From Atrichornis clamosus (Eukaryota; Chordata; Aves; Passeriformes; Menuridae), in the NCBI GenBank assembly GCA_013400975.1, contig WBMZ01008995.1, positions 1-64,000 of the forward strand: 64,000 nucleotides of DNA, read 5' to 3'. Positions within the stretch are counted from its first letter, which is position 1. Every line of letters starts with the position of its first letter. A program made the position numbers and the translations under genes. Positions 11,401 to 26,400 of the stretch are shown piece by piece. Below the pieces are notes generated by a model. That model made no database searches. It worked only from the letters and a program-made list of their open reading frames with translations, and was not told the origin of the DNA.

Positions 11401-14400
11401 TAAAATAACAAATAGAACCTGATAAATATTTGTCTAAGTGCTTGGGTTTAAATGCACAAAGGGATTTGGGCATTGCAACACTTTGCATTAACAACTGAAC
11501 CATGGATGGATCTTTCTACTTGACATGCAACTTGCAGAAAGCACTAGGGAACTAAGAGTGGAATCCACAAAACCCATGTCCTGGGCAGCCCAAGCTGGCT
11601 AGCAGGGAATACTGAAGAGATGGGTGTGGCCATAATCCAGAAACTGGGGCAGTGCAGTGGGACCTTCCTACTAAATACAGTGAGCAGAAGGAGACTTTTA
11701 CTTTCTACCTCCTTCCTGAACCACCACTGCTGATGGTTTGAGTAATGGTTCAGGGGCTGAAGAGTCACCTTCAGATCTCTTCTCCTTCAAAGAGACTTTT
11801 ACCAGTATCTCTTAGGAATGTGTTCTGGCTACCCAGGCATTCTGGGATATACTGCTCTATGTCATCCTGCTGGTGTGGGTCTCTTTCACATGACACACCT
11901 GTATGTTTGTTGGGGCAAGGCTGGAAGAGTAGTACTCTCAGTACAAGTGAATGATCTAACAGAGGGTGATACTGTCTCTTTCTCTGATATCCAAAGCAAT
12001 ATTTAATCATTCTATGAAATGCAATACTGTTTAGTAGGAATGACAGAGAATATCTCTTTCTAAAGTATCCTACAGCCTGGGCTCATAGCCTAGCCTCAGG
12101 CAAAACCAGGAACCAAATTAAGTCACCTACAACACAGATACATGTTCTAACTAGGAAATTATATGGAAAACAACACACCAGCCTCTCTTCTGAAAGAAAG
12201 CAGTACCTGTGCAAAACCTGCTGCAAAAGCGTATCTGAGCTTGTCTCATAAATCGAGCACCTCAGCTGGCAAAAGGGGAGGAATGCCTAAAACATCATGT
12301 AGGTGCTCCCCTACCTAGCCTGACAAGGTCAGAGTAGTGTGTGCCTCCTAAGTCATGCTAGCATTGCTGACACTCAGAGAAGATTATGAAAGCCGAGACC
12401 TATAATGAGTTGTAAAAATTTCAGGCTTAGAGACTGACCGAGGGAGGCTTTTACAAATGGCAGTTTGTATACAAGCCCTTACAGTGGGGACTAGGTCAGA
12501 AGCAGGTGTTAAAATGTTTCAGTGGCTATAATTAGCATGGATATCAGATGATCTCATCATCAGGTGGTGGTGGGAAGTGGAGAAGAAGTGAAGTGAAAAT
12601 GGGAAGTGAAGATCTCGGTGCCTATGTTGGATTAAGGTGGCAAAAGTACCACTCTGGGACCTGTGTTCCTTTTTAAATGTTCTCCATTTCATGAAGCAAA
12701 GAAGTCTGAGTTGTCTGGAATCTTTAGCAAGAACTTTAAAAATCCAAATTAAGTGTTTTGTTTTTCCCTTTAGAAAGTTTGCTTCATGATCCCCACTTTA
12801 AAGGACTCAGTATTGCTTTAAGCAGTTTGCAGACGTAGCCCCAGCACTCGGCAGCTCTTTATCTGTACTGAAGCTGCTGATATAAATGTGTTTGCAGGTG
12901 TGTGCCATGTCAGCTATGGCAAAAGCCATCATATCTGTAACACTCTGAGAAGGAAGCACACTTCAGATATGCTTTGTCACTTTTAGTTCTAGTAAGGAAT
13001 ACAAAACATACTGGCAAAGGAGCGCCCTAAGAAGCCCCAGTTTGAAGTCAGGAGACAGCAAGTTTTGCCAGTGGGTGGCACTGTGAAATAGATTTGAGCA
13101 GCCTAAAGGAAAAGCAAGCAGCATAGCAAGAAAAAGACAGGAGAATAACTGTTGGAAATCAAATACTTCTGACACGTTTACAGGATTTATGGGTTTTCAA
13201 TATTTGTTTACTGTTTTCATTTCACACTTTCCACGTTACATATTGCATTGTGAAACTGCTGTGTGCTGCTATCAGGAAAGAAACATTTGGGAACATATGG
13301 TTCTTGACCAGCTCTGAATTAATTTATTTCATCATTCTTTCCATTGCTTACTGGAGCTATTTCTTTTTAAAAATACCATGATGCACAAGTAGAAGCAATT
13401 AGAAACTGAAACATAAGAGATACCTCTTTCCAAGATAAATAACTAGTCATCTTTCCCTTGTCTAACACTGCAAAGGAAAAGGTGCATTTTTGTATGCTTG
13501 CTTGAGTTTAGTACATGTAAAATATTTCAAAGTCCAGCATCTCTAGCCTCTTATAGCTCTTGTCCTCTGAAACCATTGAAGTAGTTTTGCAAAGCCCAGT
13601 CTAGAGTTTTCTTCTGTCTTTTGGTATTGGTAAACTTAAAAAAATGTATGTAGCTAACAACCTCTACGATAATTTTTAAGTTATCATAAAACCAGAGTCA
13701 TGTGAACACATTTTTTTCAACCATTCTTTACATAGGAATACTGCCTTTTTCTGAGTCGTGCCTTGAAACACTCAGGTTTCAGGAGCTGGGGTTGATGGGC
13801 AATACCATGTAGGCTGCTTTTAAATAGGGTGCTGTCTACTATCATGGCCTTTTTGGTCAGTTCTACTACTACTTTAATCAGCTGGTACTTGACACTGAAT
13901 TGTCCCCCTTGCCCTTGACATTCTCATAAGAATCCTGTGATACTCACCTACTCGTAACTTGAAGTCATTGAAGGAATGCTTGTTTATGACATCCAGTTTT
14001 GCCACCAAGGCAAATGCAAACTCCACCATGGTTCCTATGTGCATATACTGTCGTTCAGGTTCCTGAATTTAAAACACAAATAGAGTAAAATAATTTTCCT
14101 GAGCTTTGGTTGTTGAATACAACTTTGAATACAAGCTTTGAATACAACCAAAATACACTGAAGGCTTGGAAAGCACTTAAACTGTTAAGGATGTCCTAAT
14201 GTCAGCAGGCAGATTCAGAAAAGTAATGTAGAAGGTGGTACCCTGTCCAGCATCTGTTAGATCAATGGCCAAGAAACAGGATGTATTTTACTTACACAGC
14301 CAGGCAGTCTAGAGGTGATAGATCCAAATCATGCCTAATGTAATGTTTTGATTGTCAAGTAATTCATTAGCGGCTAGCTAATCCTACAGGCACTCAATAT

Positions 14401-17400
14401 CTGTGTGTGCCTAGGACTTGTTAATTCATTTTCTCTAAATGTCTGCTTCTATTTATTCCCTTTTATAATAACTAATGCTTATGGGCAGCCCCACAGAGAC
14501 TCCTCCCTCTCACTGTTGCACAGCTCAGAACCCTTATAAGATGCTTAAGATCCAGTGAAATTCACATTTTAAAGAGTTCTTCCACTGATCTCATCTGGCA
14601 GATATGTAAGTATCTCTGAGAACACTTAACAGACCTGAAAATGACTAAAATACAAGAGCAAGAGGGCAACCCCATCCTGTCCCCTAATTTACTAGCTCAG
14701 AGCTTATACCACTTATAAAGGCTGTAGACTTCATCTTTCCTCATACGTAACGAAGTAACCTGACTTCTAAGTACTGTTTTGAGTCTTTTCAGACTGAGGA
14801 GAAAATTGATTTTGGTCTCCCACAGCCCAGAGTAGGATCCTGACAAGTGAATGATTTCATAAGAGATGGACTCATTGATCTCTGTGAGAAATTGCTGAAT
14901 CTTTCTCATTTCTTGAGATAAAGTGACAGAAGAGATGGACAGATGACAACTTCAGAGATGATTCACAGCGTGCATGCATCAGCCTAGGGTGGGACAGTAG
15001 TGGTGCTTGCTGGAGCAGCTGTTTAGATGAATGAAGCCTATTTCCTTTGGAGTTCACTCCTAGCTAAAACAGATGGTTTCCTGTTCAGTTGATATATTCA
15101 GACCCCTTCCTGAGGCACTTAGTCTTCCTTGGACGCTTGTTTTAAGCTGGGGGTGGTTCCCAGCAGTATGTCTAGCAGTCAGTCACTGCCACACTAGGTA
15201 CTGCAGTATCCATGCATCTTTGGGATCTGGAATGAAGGCTGCTGAGTTCTGGTGGATTTCTTTTGCGAGTGTGAATTAAGTCACCAAAGGAATGCTAAAC
15301 CGTGGATCTCTTGATCGTGAAATAACTCAAATAATAAATTTCTTCCTCTGCACACACTAGTTGTAGTTGTGATTGAGAACTCTCTGCGTCTTCTAATCTC
15401 TGGTCTGCAGTTGTGCATTTTCATCATCCTTTTCAGCTCCCTGTATGACATGTCAGAGCTAATTTAAAATAATTCTTTGTCCTCAGCATCTTTGGGGTCT
15501 ATAGTTCATGTGGTAATTGTTTATGTTTAGAAGGAACACAAGTTTGGCAAGAGCACATTAATCCTTAGCAGAGACTGTGTTAATTCTTAATTGCTATCTC
15601 TCTATCACTAACCTGTTGTACTCTAAAGATCATGGCAAAAGCAAGTTTTTTAAGTTATGAATTGCTTCTCTGAACTTAATTTCCACTGACTACAGTTCCT
15701 AATGCTACCATATTAAGTAAACTAGAAATAAAGGAACACATTCCTTCAATGCTGAGGCTGAGAGTTCTGTAAGTGTATAGTTAGTAAGGCAAAGCATCCC
15801 TCCCAGCATACAATGGAAAATATTAATCCTTGCAGTCTTTTGTACGCTCTGTAAATTCAGTTCTGATGCAGCACACAGGAATAAAATGCTGTATTGTATT
15901 TAGAGTAAAAGGCCTGTTTTAGCAAATACAGACATGGCATTTTCAAACCACAATATGAAGAACAATTCACAGAAACTACTAAAGTATACACTTGTCCAAT
16001 TCAATACAATCAATGTTAATAAGAAAAAAATAGGCCACAGTATTATACATTGCCTGCAGCCTAATGAACAGAATTTTAGTCTTCATTTGAACATGCTTTT
16101 TATTAAGTAGGAACATTTTCCTGTACCTGACACTGTTCTTGGTTGGGTGTAGCGCTCAATCCTGTTGCTGCCATGTAAGTGCTTCCAATGGTCTTTATCT
16201 TTTCAACTCCACTGAACTTTGGCTTTGACAATAACTGTAAAACAAGGACAGTTATTCATTATTCAGATCAGCAGCCTTGCTACTCTAACACCATTCAGAG
16301 CATTAATTCTTAGAGCAGTTTCTATATAGACCCCAAATGACTTCACAAATATATACAGGATGAAGGACTTAAGGATGGATAAAACAATGGTATAGATTCC
16401 AAGAAAAGGGCACTTCTGCCTTCTAAAATACCTTTTTATTATAAAGGGACTAAATTTATAGTAATGAGAATAAATTCAACCTTATTGTGCTTTTAAAAGT
16501 CAGTAGACTTTGCACTCATATGGTATTGGAACTGGATCACCATGCAAGCCAATGGTTAAGCTTTAAACAGCTTTCTGAAAGTAAACATCTACTCCATGCC
16601 AATGGGATAGTCCATATCAATGTGACTAAAATCCAAGGATTTTAGTTCATATCCCAGGTTGTTTTGGACATTTGACACCCAATGTTCTCTAGGTGGGTTT
16701 GCTGCTAAAATACCCTCTGTAGCTGCAGATCTGCAAATCCAGTGCTCTCTGAGTCATGACACGATATTAATGCCTCTTACTGGTTTCTTCATAATTAATA
16801 ACTTTCTTAAAGACAAATACTGTTCTCAATGAGGTTTTTATAGCTGCCTTTTCACAATCCATCTGTAGTCATACTCTCTGCTTGCTTCTAACTTCAGAGA
16901 ATGGAATATTAAAACTTTTACAATCCTTTGATTTGCTTATGTATTGACTGAACAACACTCTGTATGAGACCAGCACAGATCGGGTATAACACAAAGTTGT
17001 ATCTGACTTCAGACACTCATATTTAGAACCTGTGGTTAATATATGGCATGTAATGTGACTGCCTCATGAGCTGCAGCTAAAGGGCAAAAAAAATTCTCTG
17101 TCATATATACACATAGAATTCTCTTTATAGAAAATCAAAAGCAATTGAGCATGAGGTCAGATCAATCTCTGATGTATCCCACATAAAATCTCTTTTTCCT
17201 TTAATACTCCCTGTAAATATTTTCCATGTGACTAAGCACTCAGAAGTTCTTTTCGGACAACTCTTCCACTCTCCTCTTCAAGCATGTTTTCTAACTGTTG
17301 CATACCCTGAGTTCTTAAGACTGAAACCATACATCAGTTGCTGTTAGGAGTACATACATCATCAAAGTCCGCAATGATCTCATTTAGCAGCCTGAGACAT

Positions 17401-20400
17401 TCCAACCCTTCCTTATTTACATCAGATTCTGTGTAAAATTCCTTGAAATCCGGAACAGAGGCAAACATGACACAGACGCAGTCATATGACTGGTGATACA
17501 GGTCCTGTCCAAAAGAGAACAGAATAAAGAAAAAAAAAGTCTATCATACCCAGCTGGAAATAAGTTTCCTTATTAATATGCGGTGTCCAGGGTCTAAGAA
17601 CAGAGGTGCTGCAGTAGTTGGCATGCCTTAAGATGGTGGTTGGGTGTTTTTTGCATTTATTTGCATTTATTAATTTTAAACAGTGTATAAACCTGTTTGT
17701 AAAAGAGATCAACATATACAGCTGAAAATATTTTAATGATAATTTTTCTTCCTGAACATTAACTCCATGAAAATAAAATATTCACTAATTTATTAGATAG
17801 GGCCCATCTCTGAGAGTTCTTATGAAAAGAATTTAGTCTGGCTTGCATGGCTGAAAATGTGTTTTGCAAAACAATATCTAATTTATTACTAGCTGTTTGT
17901 ATTCTTGTAATAACTAGAAAACTGAACCAAAATCACAAGCTCAATGCACTACAAATGCATAATGAAATATGATCCTGATTGATAGTTCCTAACCTAAAAT
18001 GACAGAATGCCTAATAGGACAAAATAATTGTAATTTCTTTTGCATAACAAGGAGCTGAGGCAAAGGGAAAGAAGTCACCTGAACTAACACTTATTTATGA
18101 CAGAGTTTGCACTGTGTTCTATCACCACTGAAATGAGAGCATCTCTGCTCCACAGAAAGATTCTGGAGCTAAAATGGACCACCTCCCACTTCCCCCTGCA
18201 GGTTGCTCTCCACTGCCCTTGAGCATTAGACTATCTCTTCATTCAGGACAAATTCACATCCTAAGAAAAAAGATAGAAAGAAAGAAAATTTATTAAACTA
18301 ATACTTAAAAAAATAGTATCTCTGCACAAAGGTACAGAGGAATACCACAACAGTAAAAGAGGCTGTTAACTACTATAATGTATAATTATCTTCAAGTCGC
18401 TTTTTGAGTAAACAGGTATGTCAATACCCAGATGAAAAGGATTTGTTCTGTGACTTCAAGAAGCATAAGATATTATGTCCCTTTTTATTTAGCAAAGCTT
18501 GGTTTTTGCAATTTGACTGGCAATGTGTCCTTTTGGAAGAATGGGGTGTGCCTGTGCACAGATGTGCACAGACACAGCAGATCTCTACTGCTGATGCATA
18601 ACTGAAAAATAACTGAACTGTGCGAGAACTGTCGACTGCCTCATCCCAGCACAGGTGTGAGAGAAGTTTCTGAGCAAACATGAAAATAATGGTGGACAAG
18701 GAGGAACAGGAGCAGCTGGAGGAGGTAAATTATTTATGACTATATTTCTGTGCCCCTGTATTTTCTAAGGATTCGATAACAGTAGCATCACTGAAACTCC
18801 ACCGTGACTGTGTGCAATATGGATGGAATACATTGTTGCAATTCACAGCTCAAGCTGTTATTCTGTTGTTGCCTCAGAGGACTAGTAATTGTGACTATCA
18901 CAATAAATGTCACAGAATTTTAAGGAGGCATCCCCAGATACTTTATTTTGATCTTTCATAATAATAAAGGCTGTGACAATTGAGTGTCTTAGTTTTCCTG
19001 TGAGTACTTCTCTTGAAACAGTACTCTCCAAAATGTTTAGTCAGAAAATTAAATGCAATACCATTCTAGGAAGGAACAGCTTTTCTTCTTTTAACAAAAA
19101 TAAAATCATCCTGTCTTTTGCATTCAATCCTTTTCTTTTTCCTCTTTAATAACATCTGAAATACTGCAAGTAGGTTCCTCTTACTGTTCCCTTATCTCCA
19201 GTGCCTGAAGATCCGCTTGGCATAGAGAAGGCAAAGCGGTCCCATTCTGTGTCTTGGAAGGGTGTGGTGGTCAGCTTCTCTGGAGAATTTTTGCTCTAAG
19301 TAGGGTGCCAGCTCCATCCTGTAGCTAACGAAACCGGATCCTCTTGCTCACTAATGGGCTTGCCAGTGAGCTTTCAGCACAAAAGCTCCCAAGCGCTTTG
19401 TTCTAATAGGGAATCTGAATGATAACAGCATTAAGGAGAAAGCTGCACAAGCCAGGTGCAGATATATTTAATACTGGCCCTGTTTCATTTTAGATTTGTT
19501 CCTGTCTTTCTCTGAATTGGAAGGGAACCTATCTGGTATCCAGCATGCAGACTGTAAGCAGAAACCCAGCTCTGGAGGTTCTGGTAAAGCAAACAAACCT
19601 TTATTATTTGCTTTGAAGGAACTTTGTTTTTTGCATATGAACATTAGTCAATGTATATCCTTTTATAAAAAGACTTTTACTGGTCATCTGAAACTACAGT
19701 CCTGCTGCTCTCAGTTAGCATTCATCCACTCACTTTTTCCTCTTTCATTTCCTCTGCCAGCTCTTCAGCAGCACACTTTGTTTTCCCTTTTCTCCATATA
19801 GCTGCATACATAAAATACTAACAGAAGTAGTATTTTGAAACAGACCATTCATTATCTTAGTCTCAGAATCTGTTTTAAACAGAAAAGGACATACATGAAA
19901 CTATACTAACTTTAATGTTTGCAACTAAGGAAAATGTGGACAAATTTCAATTCAGTTGATTTACATATCAACACAGAGAAAACAAAGGCCTGATCTGTCC
20001 TAAAATCTGTAGGTGTATATACATACACAGAGAGAACGTCCTTTAAGGCTCAACACAACCTTCCTGACATTGAAACAAATGTGAAGACATGACAGATGCT
20101 TATATTCCTGAATACTTCCAGGGATTTGAAAGGGCCTTCCTTCTTTAAAAACTGTGTTTAAAGAAACAAACTAAGAAACAACTTCCAGGGGTTGTTTTTT
20201 AGTAATGGATGCCATTAAAATCATGTCAAATCATTTTTACTTCAGCTGACATGATGTATTGGGGAGCTCAGTACATTACAATTTCTGTTCTTCATTAAAT
20301 TTAATTAACTCATTCCAACCTAAGAATCTTGAAGGGTGACATGACAAATCCAGTGGCCAATACGAAGGTAAGCAGATGGTGTTGCTCTGCTGGGCTGCTG

Positions 20401-23400
20401 AGGTGGAGTAGGACATAATCAAGAAAGCAATCTCCTGATGGTTTGCTGTGTTTAATGCCTTAACTAAGAACTGGAGCTGAGTCAACTTGGCTTCCAGCCA
20501 AAGTCTTCACCGCATTCAAAGGAATCCCACAGCAATTTTCATTTGACGTTAGCTACCAAACGAATATTTGCAGCAAGTACTGAAGTATTGATCTGAAGTA
20601 CTGATTAGTACTGCTTAATGCAAACCACAGTGAAAAGGAAGACATTGTCCTTTTTGACTCAGGAGATCAAAAATGAATCCCTAAAGCTGCCCTCTGCCTC
20701 TTTTGCCAGTTTTGGAACAATTATTTGGTATGCACAAGTAATTCAAACTCCTACATTTAAAATCTCTATAGCTGTTACTCTCTCTAAATGGTTTTCTATT
20801 TTCATTTTTTCTTGCTTTGTTATTACTGTAAAGGAATATAAGGAGCAGATCTAATTTCCACCAAAGGAAAGATGGATCTTTTGGGTGACTTCTGGTGCTT
20901 GGATTAGGTCCATAAGCAGTGAGTAAACAGGTAATTCAGTGTCCACAACATCCTTCCAGAATTAACATAGCCACTCTTTTAGTGAAAAGGTTAATTTTCA
21001 CTCTAATAAGTAAGCTCTCCAGTCAACAGAAGAAAACTCAGAACCTGGCTGCAACTCCACTGATCATGGAGGAAAAAATATCTGAATGCATATGATTTAA
21101 ATTTAAATCCATATTGATTCAACCATCCTGTTCTTTCCCCTCCTCACCTTTTTTAACCATCCTTCAAAAGGCAAGGTGCATTGCCACTTAAGAAAATGTC
21201 ACATTTTTCTTTCAAGGTATTAAGGTGCATTCAGTGCTGTACAGCAAGCCTTACAGGAAGGTAAGGGGGAATGAAAGTGACTGTAAATCTGCAATCTCGC
21301 TGTATGGACCTACTGTTCAAAACAGTACTAAGTGGTATTTCCAGGATACGCTTTCTTACAGAGCAGAGGATAAACAGACAGCTGACCTCATTCTTCAGGT
21401 TTCTTGCCAAGAAGTGTTCAGCTACGTGGGCTGGAAGCACATTCTCCAGAAGCACCCGATTTAGGTTCTCCATGGTTTCAATCTCCTCCCGCTCTTTTTT
21501 GAACTTGTTCTTCCACAGGAAGTCTAACCTACAGTAATATTCATTCTGTTACAAGAGGACACAGAAGTAAAGAAACAATAGGCATCTCGTCCTGCTGGAG
21601 TACAGGTTTAAGAGACAAAATAAGCACAGTACACAACCCCTACAATGCTATTATTTGGCCACTCAACTACAATTCCAGATCTCACAGCAATCAAACCCCA
21701 AGCATACACTATGTGACATACATTTCATCAAACCCAACAAAAAAGCCCAGGAGAAAATAAGAAAAGTCGTAAGGGGCCTTAAACAGTGGAAGATTTATTT
21801 ATCTACTCTCAGACTTTAGTAGAAATTCATTCCAGAAATCAAACACTGTAATGGAAACAATTTACAGTTTGCAACTTAATATGATTTTGTAAGTGTAGAA
21901 TTTCACTTACAAAAATGGGCATTTCAGGAAGACCCTAATTTTTACCAACATGAACTTATGTCATGCAATCAGCCTGGCAAAAATGAAACAGCCTATTTAT
22001 ATAATATACATTCAATTTATCAAATCATGATCAGATTATCAAAAATGGCTGAGTCAGTTGGGCCAACCTAGTTGAGTTTTTGTTTTGTTGGTTGCTTTTT
22101 TTTTTCAATTGGTTGGTTGCTTTTACACTCCTTTCTATAATACTTGATTTTTCTTTTCTTTTTGTCCCAAAGTCTTCATAATAGCTTTCCAGTATCCACA
22201 ACAATAACAATACCTGGAACTATATGAAAATGTGTAACATTCTTGGGAGTATGTTTTGAGATCCAATTTCATTAAAAATATGGTGAAAAATAAAACTGCA
22301 TTTTGTGGAGGTTTCTCTACTTCTTTTCAATATTGTCAATGTTTTGTCATAAATTCCATGGCATTATTTCTACAGTAAAGCCTCCTCTGGCCTATCTCAT
22401 TTGAGCTGAATAAAACAAGAGCTATTGCAATGTAGTCTATTGGTTTAAAGCTATCATGCAGTCTCGATGAAGACTATATTATTAACCAGGAGAGTATGAT
22501 TATGATGGCAATCTTATTATAGAAAACTTAAAAATGCTCTACTAGTGTTATTAGCAGTCAGTAAGCATTCACATAAAAAATGAGAGCAGTCCTTCTGATT
22601 GGACAGTGGCTGTCATGGCTCAAAATGATTCACAGATATTCTATTGAGATCACAGCCAAAGATAAGAGTTGAAAGTTGAAATTAGATGGTATTAAGATGA
22701 TCTGGCAAGCTTTTAAAAGGCAATGAAAGTAAAAACTGGTGAAGCAAAAAATGTATCTGCCAAATACTTGCAGGATGAAAAAACAGTAAGAGGAAAATGA
22801 TTCCTCTGCTAAATGCATAGACAGCAATTCACTCAAGGCTTCCTTTAAATTAGTTGATAAGAGCTGGGTACTATTTAGATATTTAATTAAAAAACTGAAA
22901 GAGAACATCCATAACATGAAAACCTTGTTAACATACTCTCTTTGTGCTGATACCTGTACTACTAAGGACAGAATGCAGACCTCAAATGCACTGCAAAAGA
23001 AATAGTCTGGCTCTTCAGACTCAAAGGTAATATTCTTCTGAAAGTAAAATGGGTTGTAACATCTTAGCATGGATAATGCTGCATCCCAGAAATCTGGACT
23101 TTGAATGTCAAATAAACAAACTGGATATTTTAAATAATTACATGTTACTAAAAGATATTTGCAGATTATAAGCAAATGAAAATTGGGCAGAGACTTAAAT
23201 ACTTGTACAGACAATCATGGAAGAATAGAGATCCTGAGAAGACATTTCTCAGGAATTTGGAAACAAGATTTTGTTGTTGCCCTGTCATCGTGCCTGTATT
23301 AAATGGCAATTATCACTCCTATAAACCTTGAGGTCATGAACAGGATTTTTTTCAGAACTGTCCACATGATGCAAAATACATGCAGTCACTTTTTTAGGAT

Positions 23401-26400
23401 GTCTTTTTTATACATACGTTAGATATTTATACATCCAAGAACTTAGATGTATAAATATAAATACACATAGATGGTAAATTCAAATACCACCAACTGTATT
23501 CATGCAGAAAAAATCCAATAAAACCCTGGGATGTCAAAATTATTGGCATAAATTGACTAAAGTAAATTGGATGTCTGCTGAAATTAGATATCCATACATT
23601 GTACTGACTTTGTATTGAAAAGAAAAGGTGGTAGCTAAGTGAAGTTTTCAAAAAGATGTTTCTTCTTTAAAAGCTATTGTCAAACAGATAATTAATTTAC
23701 TACTTTACTATTTACTGAATTAAATTTAGGCTGCTACAAATAAGGGCAAAGAGAATTCAGAAATCAGAAAAAATAAATCAGAACGTATTCTACAATTTGC
23801 TTTGAAATTGGAAAAGTCAGCATATCATATTTCAAAATTCATGATCAGACTTTTAGAAACAAAAAGGCACTTGCTTATGAACTTACTTTTGAGTTGTGGG
23901 GTTTTTTTGTTTGTTTGCATGATATGAAACTTGTAGTGGATAGCCTGATCATTCAAAACAGACACAGTGTTACAGAACTGACAAATGGTAAGGATATAAT
24001 GCAAATCTTTGGAAAACAAGCAGGAAGGCACTCCGTGAAAAACCATGCGAAGGAAAAGAGCTATTTAGACATATCAGCTAAAGCTGATACAACTGGAAGA
24101 GCTGACACCTCTTCTGTAAACATCTACTGCCTCCATCTACTACAAAGAAGTAAATGGTCATGTGACTAGGAGTGAAATTTGAAGCAAGTTTTCATTTAAT
24201 TCTTCCAGAACAGACTCTTGAAAAGACTATATTGTACGAGAAGAGAAGGATCCCCTCACAGAATAAAAGCTCATTAAAAAACAAAACAGAGATTACAGAT
24301 AAATAGTTTTCACAGCTGAGGGAAGTTGCCATAAGCCCCTCAGCAACAGAACTACCAGAGAAATTCAGTGTGGATAACCACAATATAATCAATCATGGAA
24401 AAAAATATACAGCCAGCCTACAGAGTAATGGAATACATATTATTTTAGGTACTGTTGAGAAAGGAATTCATAGGCTATGTCCATACTGGTAATTCAAAGC
24501 AGATCATAAGAGAGATTCAATGCTCATAAGTATTTAAATGTGAGCGCACTCCTTACACAGTCAAGCCCACACCAATCTGCCATTCTCCTGGGAAGGGTGC
24601 AAGAGTCGCCATTCTCAACACATCATCTGCCTGGTTTTGAGTGTATGCAGAATGAAATGAGTCACTTGGTCTCAGTGTCAGGAAATGGTTGTAGCCTATG
24701 CTGGCGTGACCATCAAAAAAAAGCAGTTTTACTTTCTCCACCTCACTTCTGCCTGTCCACTCCCATTCTTTTGGCACAAGCATTGCTGCAGCCACGTGAT
24801 AAATCTTGGAAATAGATCTGGCTCAAAAGCAACCATTTCTCCAGGGTTAATTTTTAAGCCTGACCATTTCCCTATTTTGATCCTCTATACACCTTCACAG
24901 TGAGCTGTGCCAGTACAAATGAAGAGTCACAAGGGTAAGAACGAGCAGCTGAGGGAAGGTCTACTTTTTCCAGCAGGGATGCTAGTTGTGCAGCTAAAAG
25001 AATTAAGCTGACTCATAAAACACGCAATAATATACTAACTCTCCCTCTCTTCATCCCCACCGAACCAGAGGCACATATTCCCTGCCTCTGCTTTTGCATT
25101 AGGACAGGCATCTCTCTGACCAGAGGTGAGCAGGTTCACAGCTTGTAGAAAAGCATACACTTTTTGTTTGGATGAACTTTTTGGTTACTCAGTCTAGGGG
25201 CAGAGGGGCACCAATGGCAGCTGAAGGGAAATGGAAAAGCCAGCCCTTTTCAGTGGCTATTATCTTTAGCATTTTAAAAATAATCAGATATAAAAAGAAG
25301 AAAAAAGATATATTCTCTGCAAAGTAGAAAAATGCTGTAACTAACAGAGAAATTAGTTGCATATTACCCTCTGTGGGAGAAGGGTAAGGAAGAATTTCAC
25401 TTTGCCTACACTGCCAAGATGGCTTAGCAGCATCCTGCAAGTGCCACTCAATGAGAGTAGCCAACAGAAAGTTTAAAAACAGAAAGACACACTGTCACAT
25501 GACTTTTTATCAAACTGTGAAAATCATTATCAGTGTTGGAAACACCAGGAAGATAAAATGGGTTAAAAAGGGGTCTGACAGTGAAAAGAGAGCAGAACAG
25601 CTAATAGCTATTAAACACTGCCGCAGAAATGCCAACTGGCAGAAGGTGGGAGGTATGTGTTCCTGGAAAGGTCACTCTGTGCAGGTTGATTGCCTCCCCT
25701 ATTCTTTCCCAAGCATTTTCTACCAATCAGTATCACCAACAGTAACTTCAAATGGCTGGTCTTATGCCAGGTATGTATTAAAATTAGTTCATAACATTTT
25801 CCAGTAATATTTAGACTTCGCTTGAGAGAGTTTGAAAATGCAGAGGTTTTTTTCTTCTTCTTCTTTAAGGGAGAATAAATTAGCAGAAAAATCAAAGGCA
25901 AAAGACTGAAGAGTTACAAATAAGTGGTATCATGACAAGGATCCTGGACCTACAGCTCTGAAAATGAAGACTTTTTCCATTACAGGATCACATCTTAGTT
26001 GGCGTGACAGAGAACATTTGTAGTTGTGTGCAGAACAAACTTTCTTGTTGACGTGACTGAACCCACAAAGAAATTCCTCCTTTCCCAGTGAAGATGATAT
26101 TCCTTCTCTCCTTTATTCTTCGTATTGCACCCACTGCCTCCATCTGACACTTTGGTTGACAGGGACTAAAGGTTCTCAACTGATGTGATGAAGTGCTTAT
26201 CCCTCTTTCCGAGTGGAAGTAGCTGTGCTCCAGACCCACTCTCTGTTACCATCAGCAAATGAGCAAACTCCAGTGTAGTGCTGGCAACAAGGCAGGTGAA
26301 GAATGTTATTTCTAACTCCAGAAGGATGTTCCCCACTACAGCAAATACTGCAGAAGCTGCCAGGTAAGAATTTTTTGTGTAGTAACCTGCAGGGCCTGCA

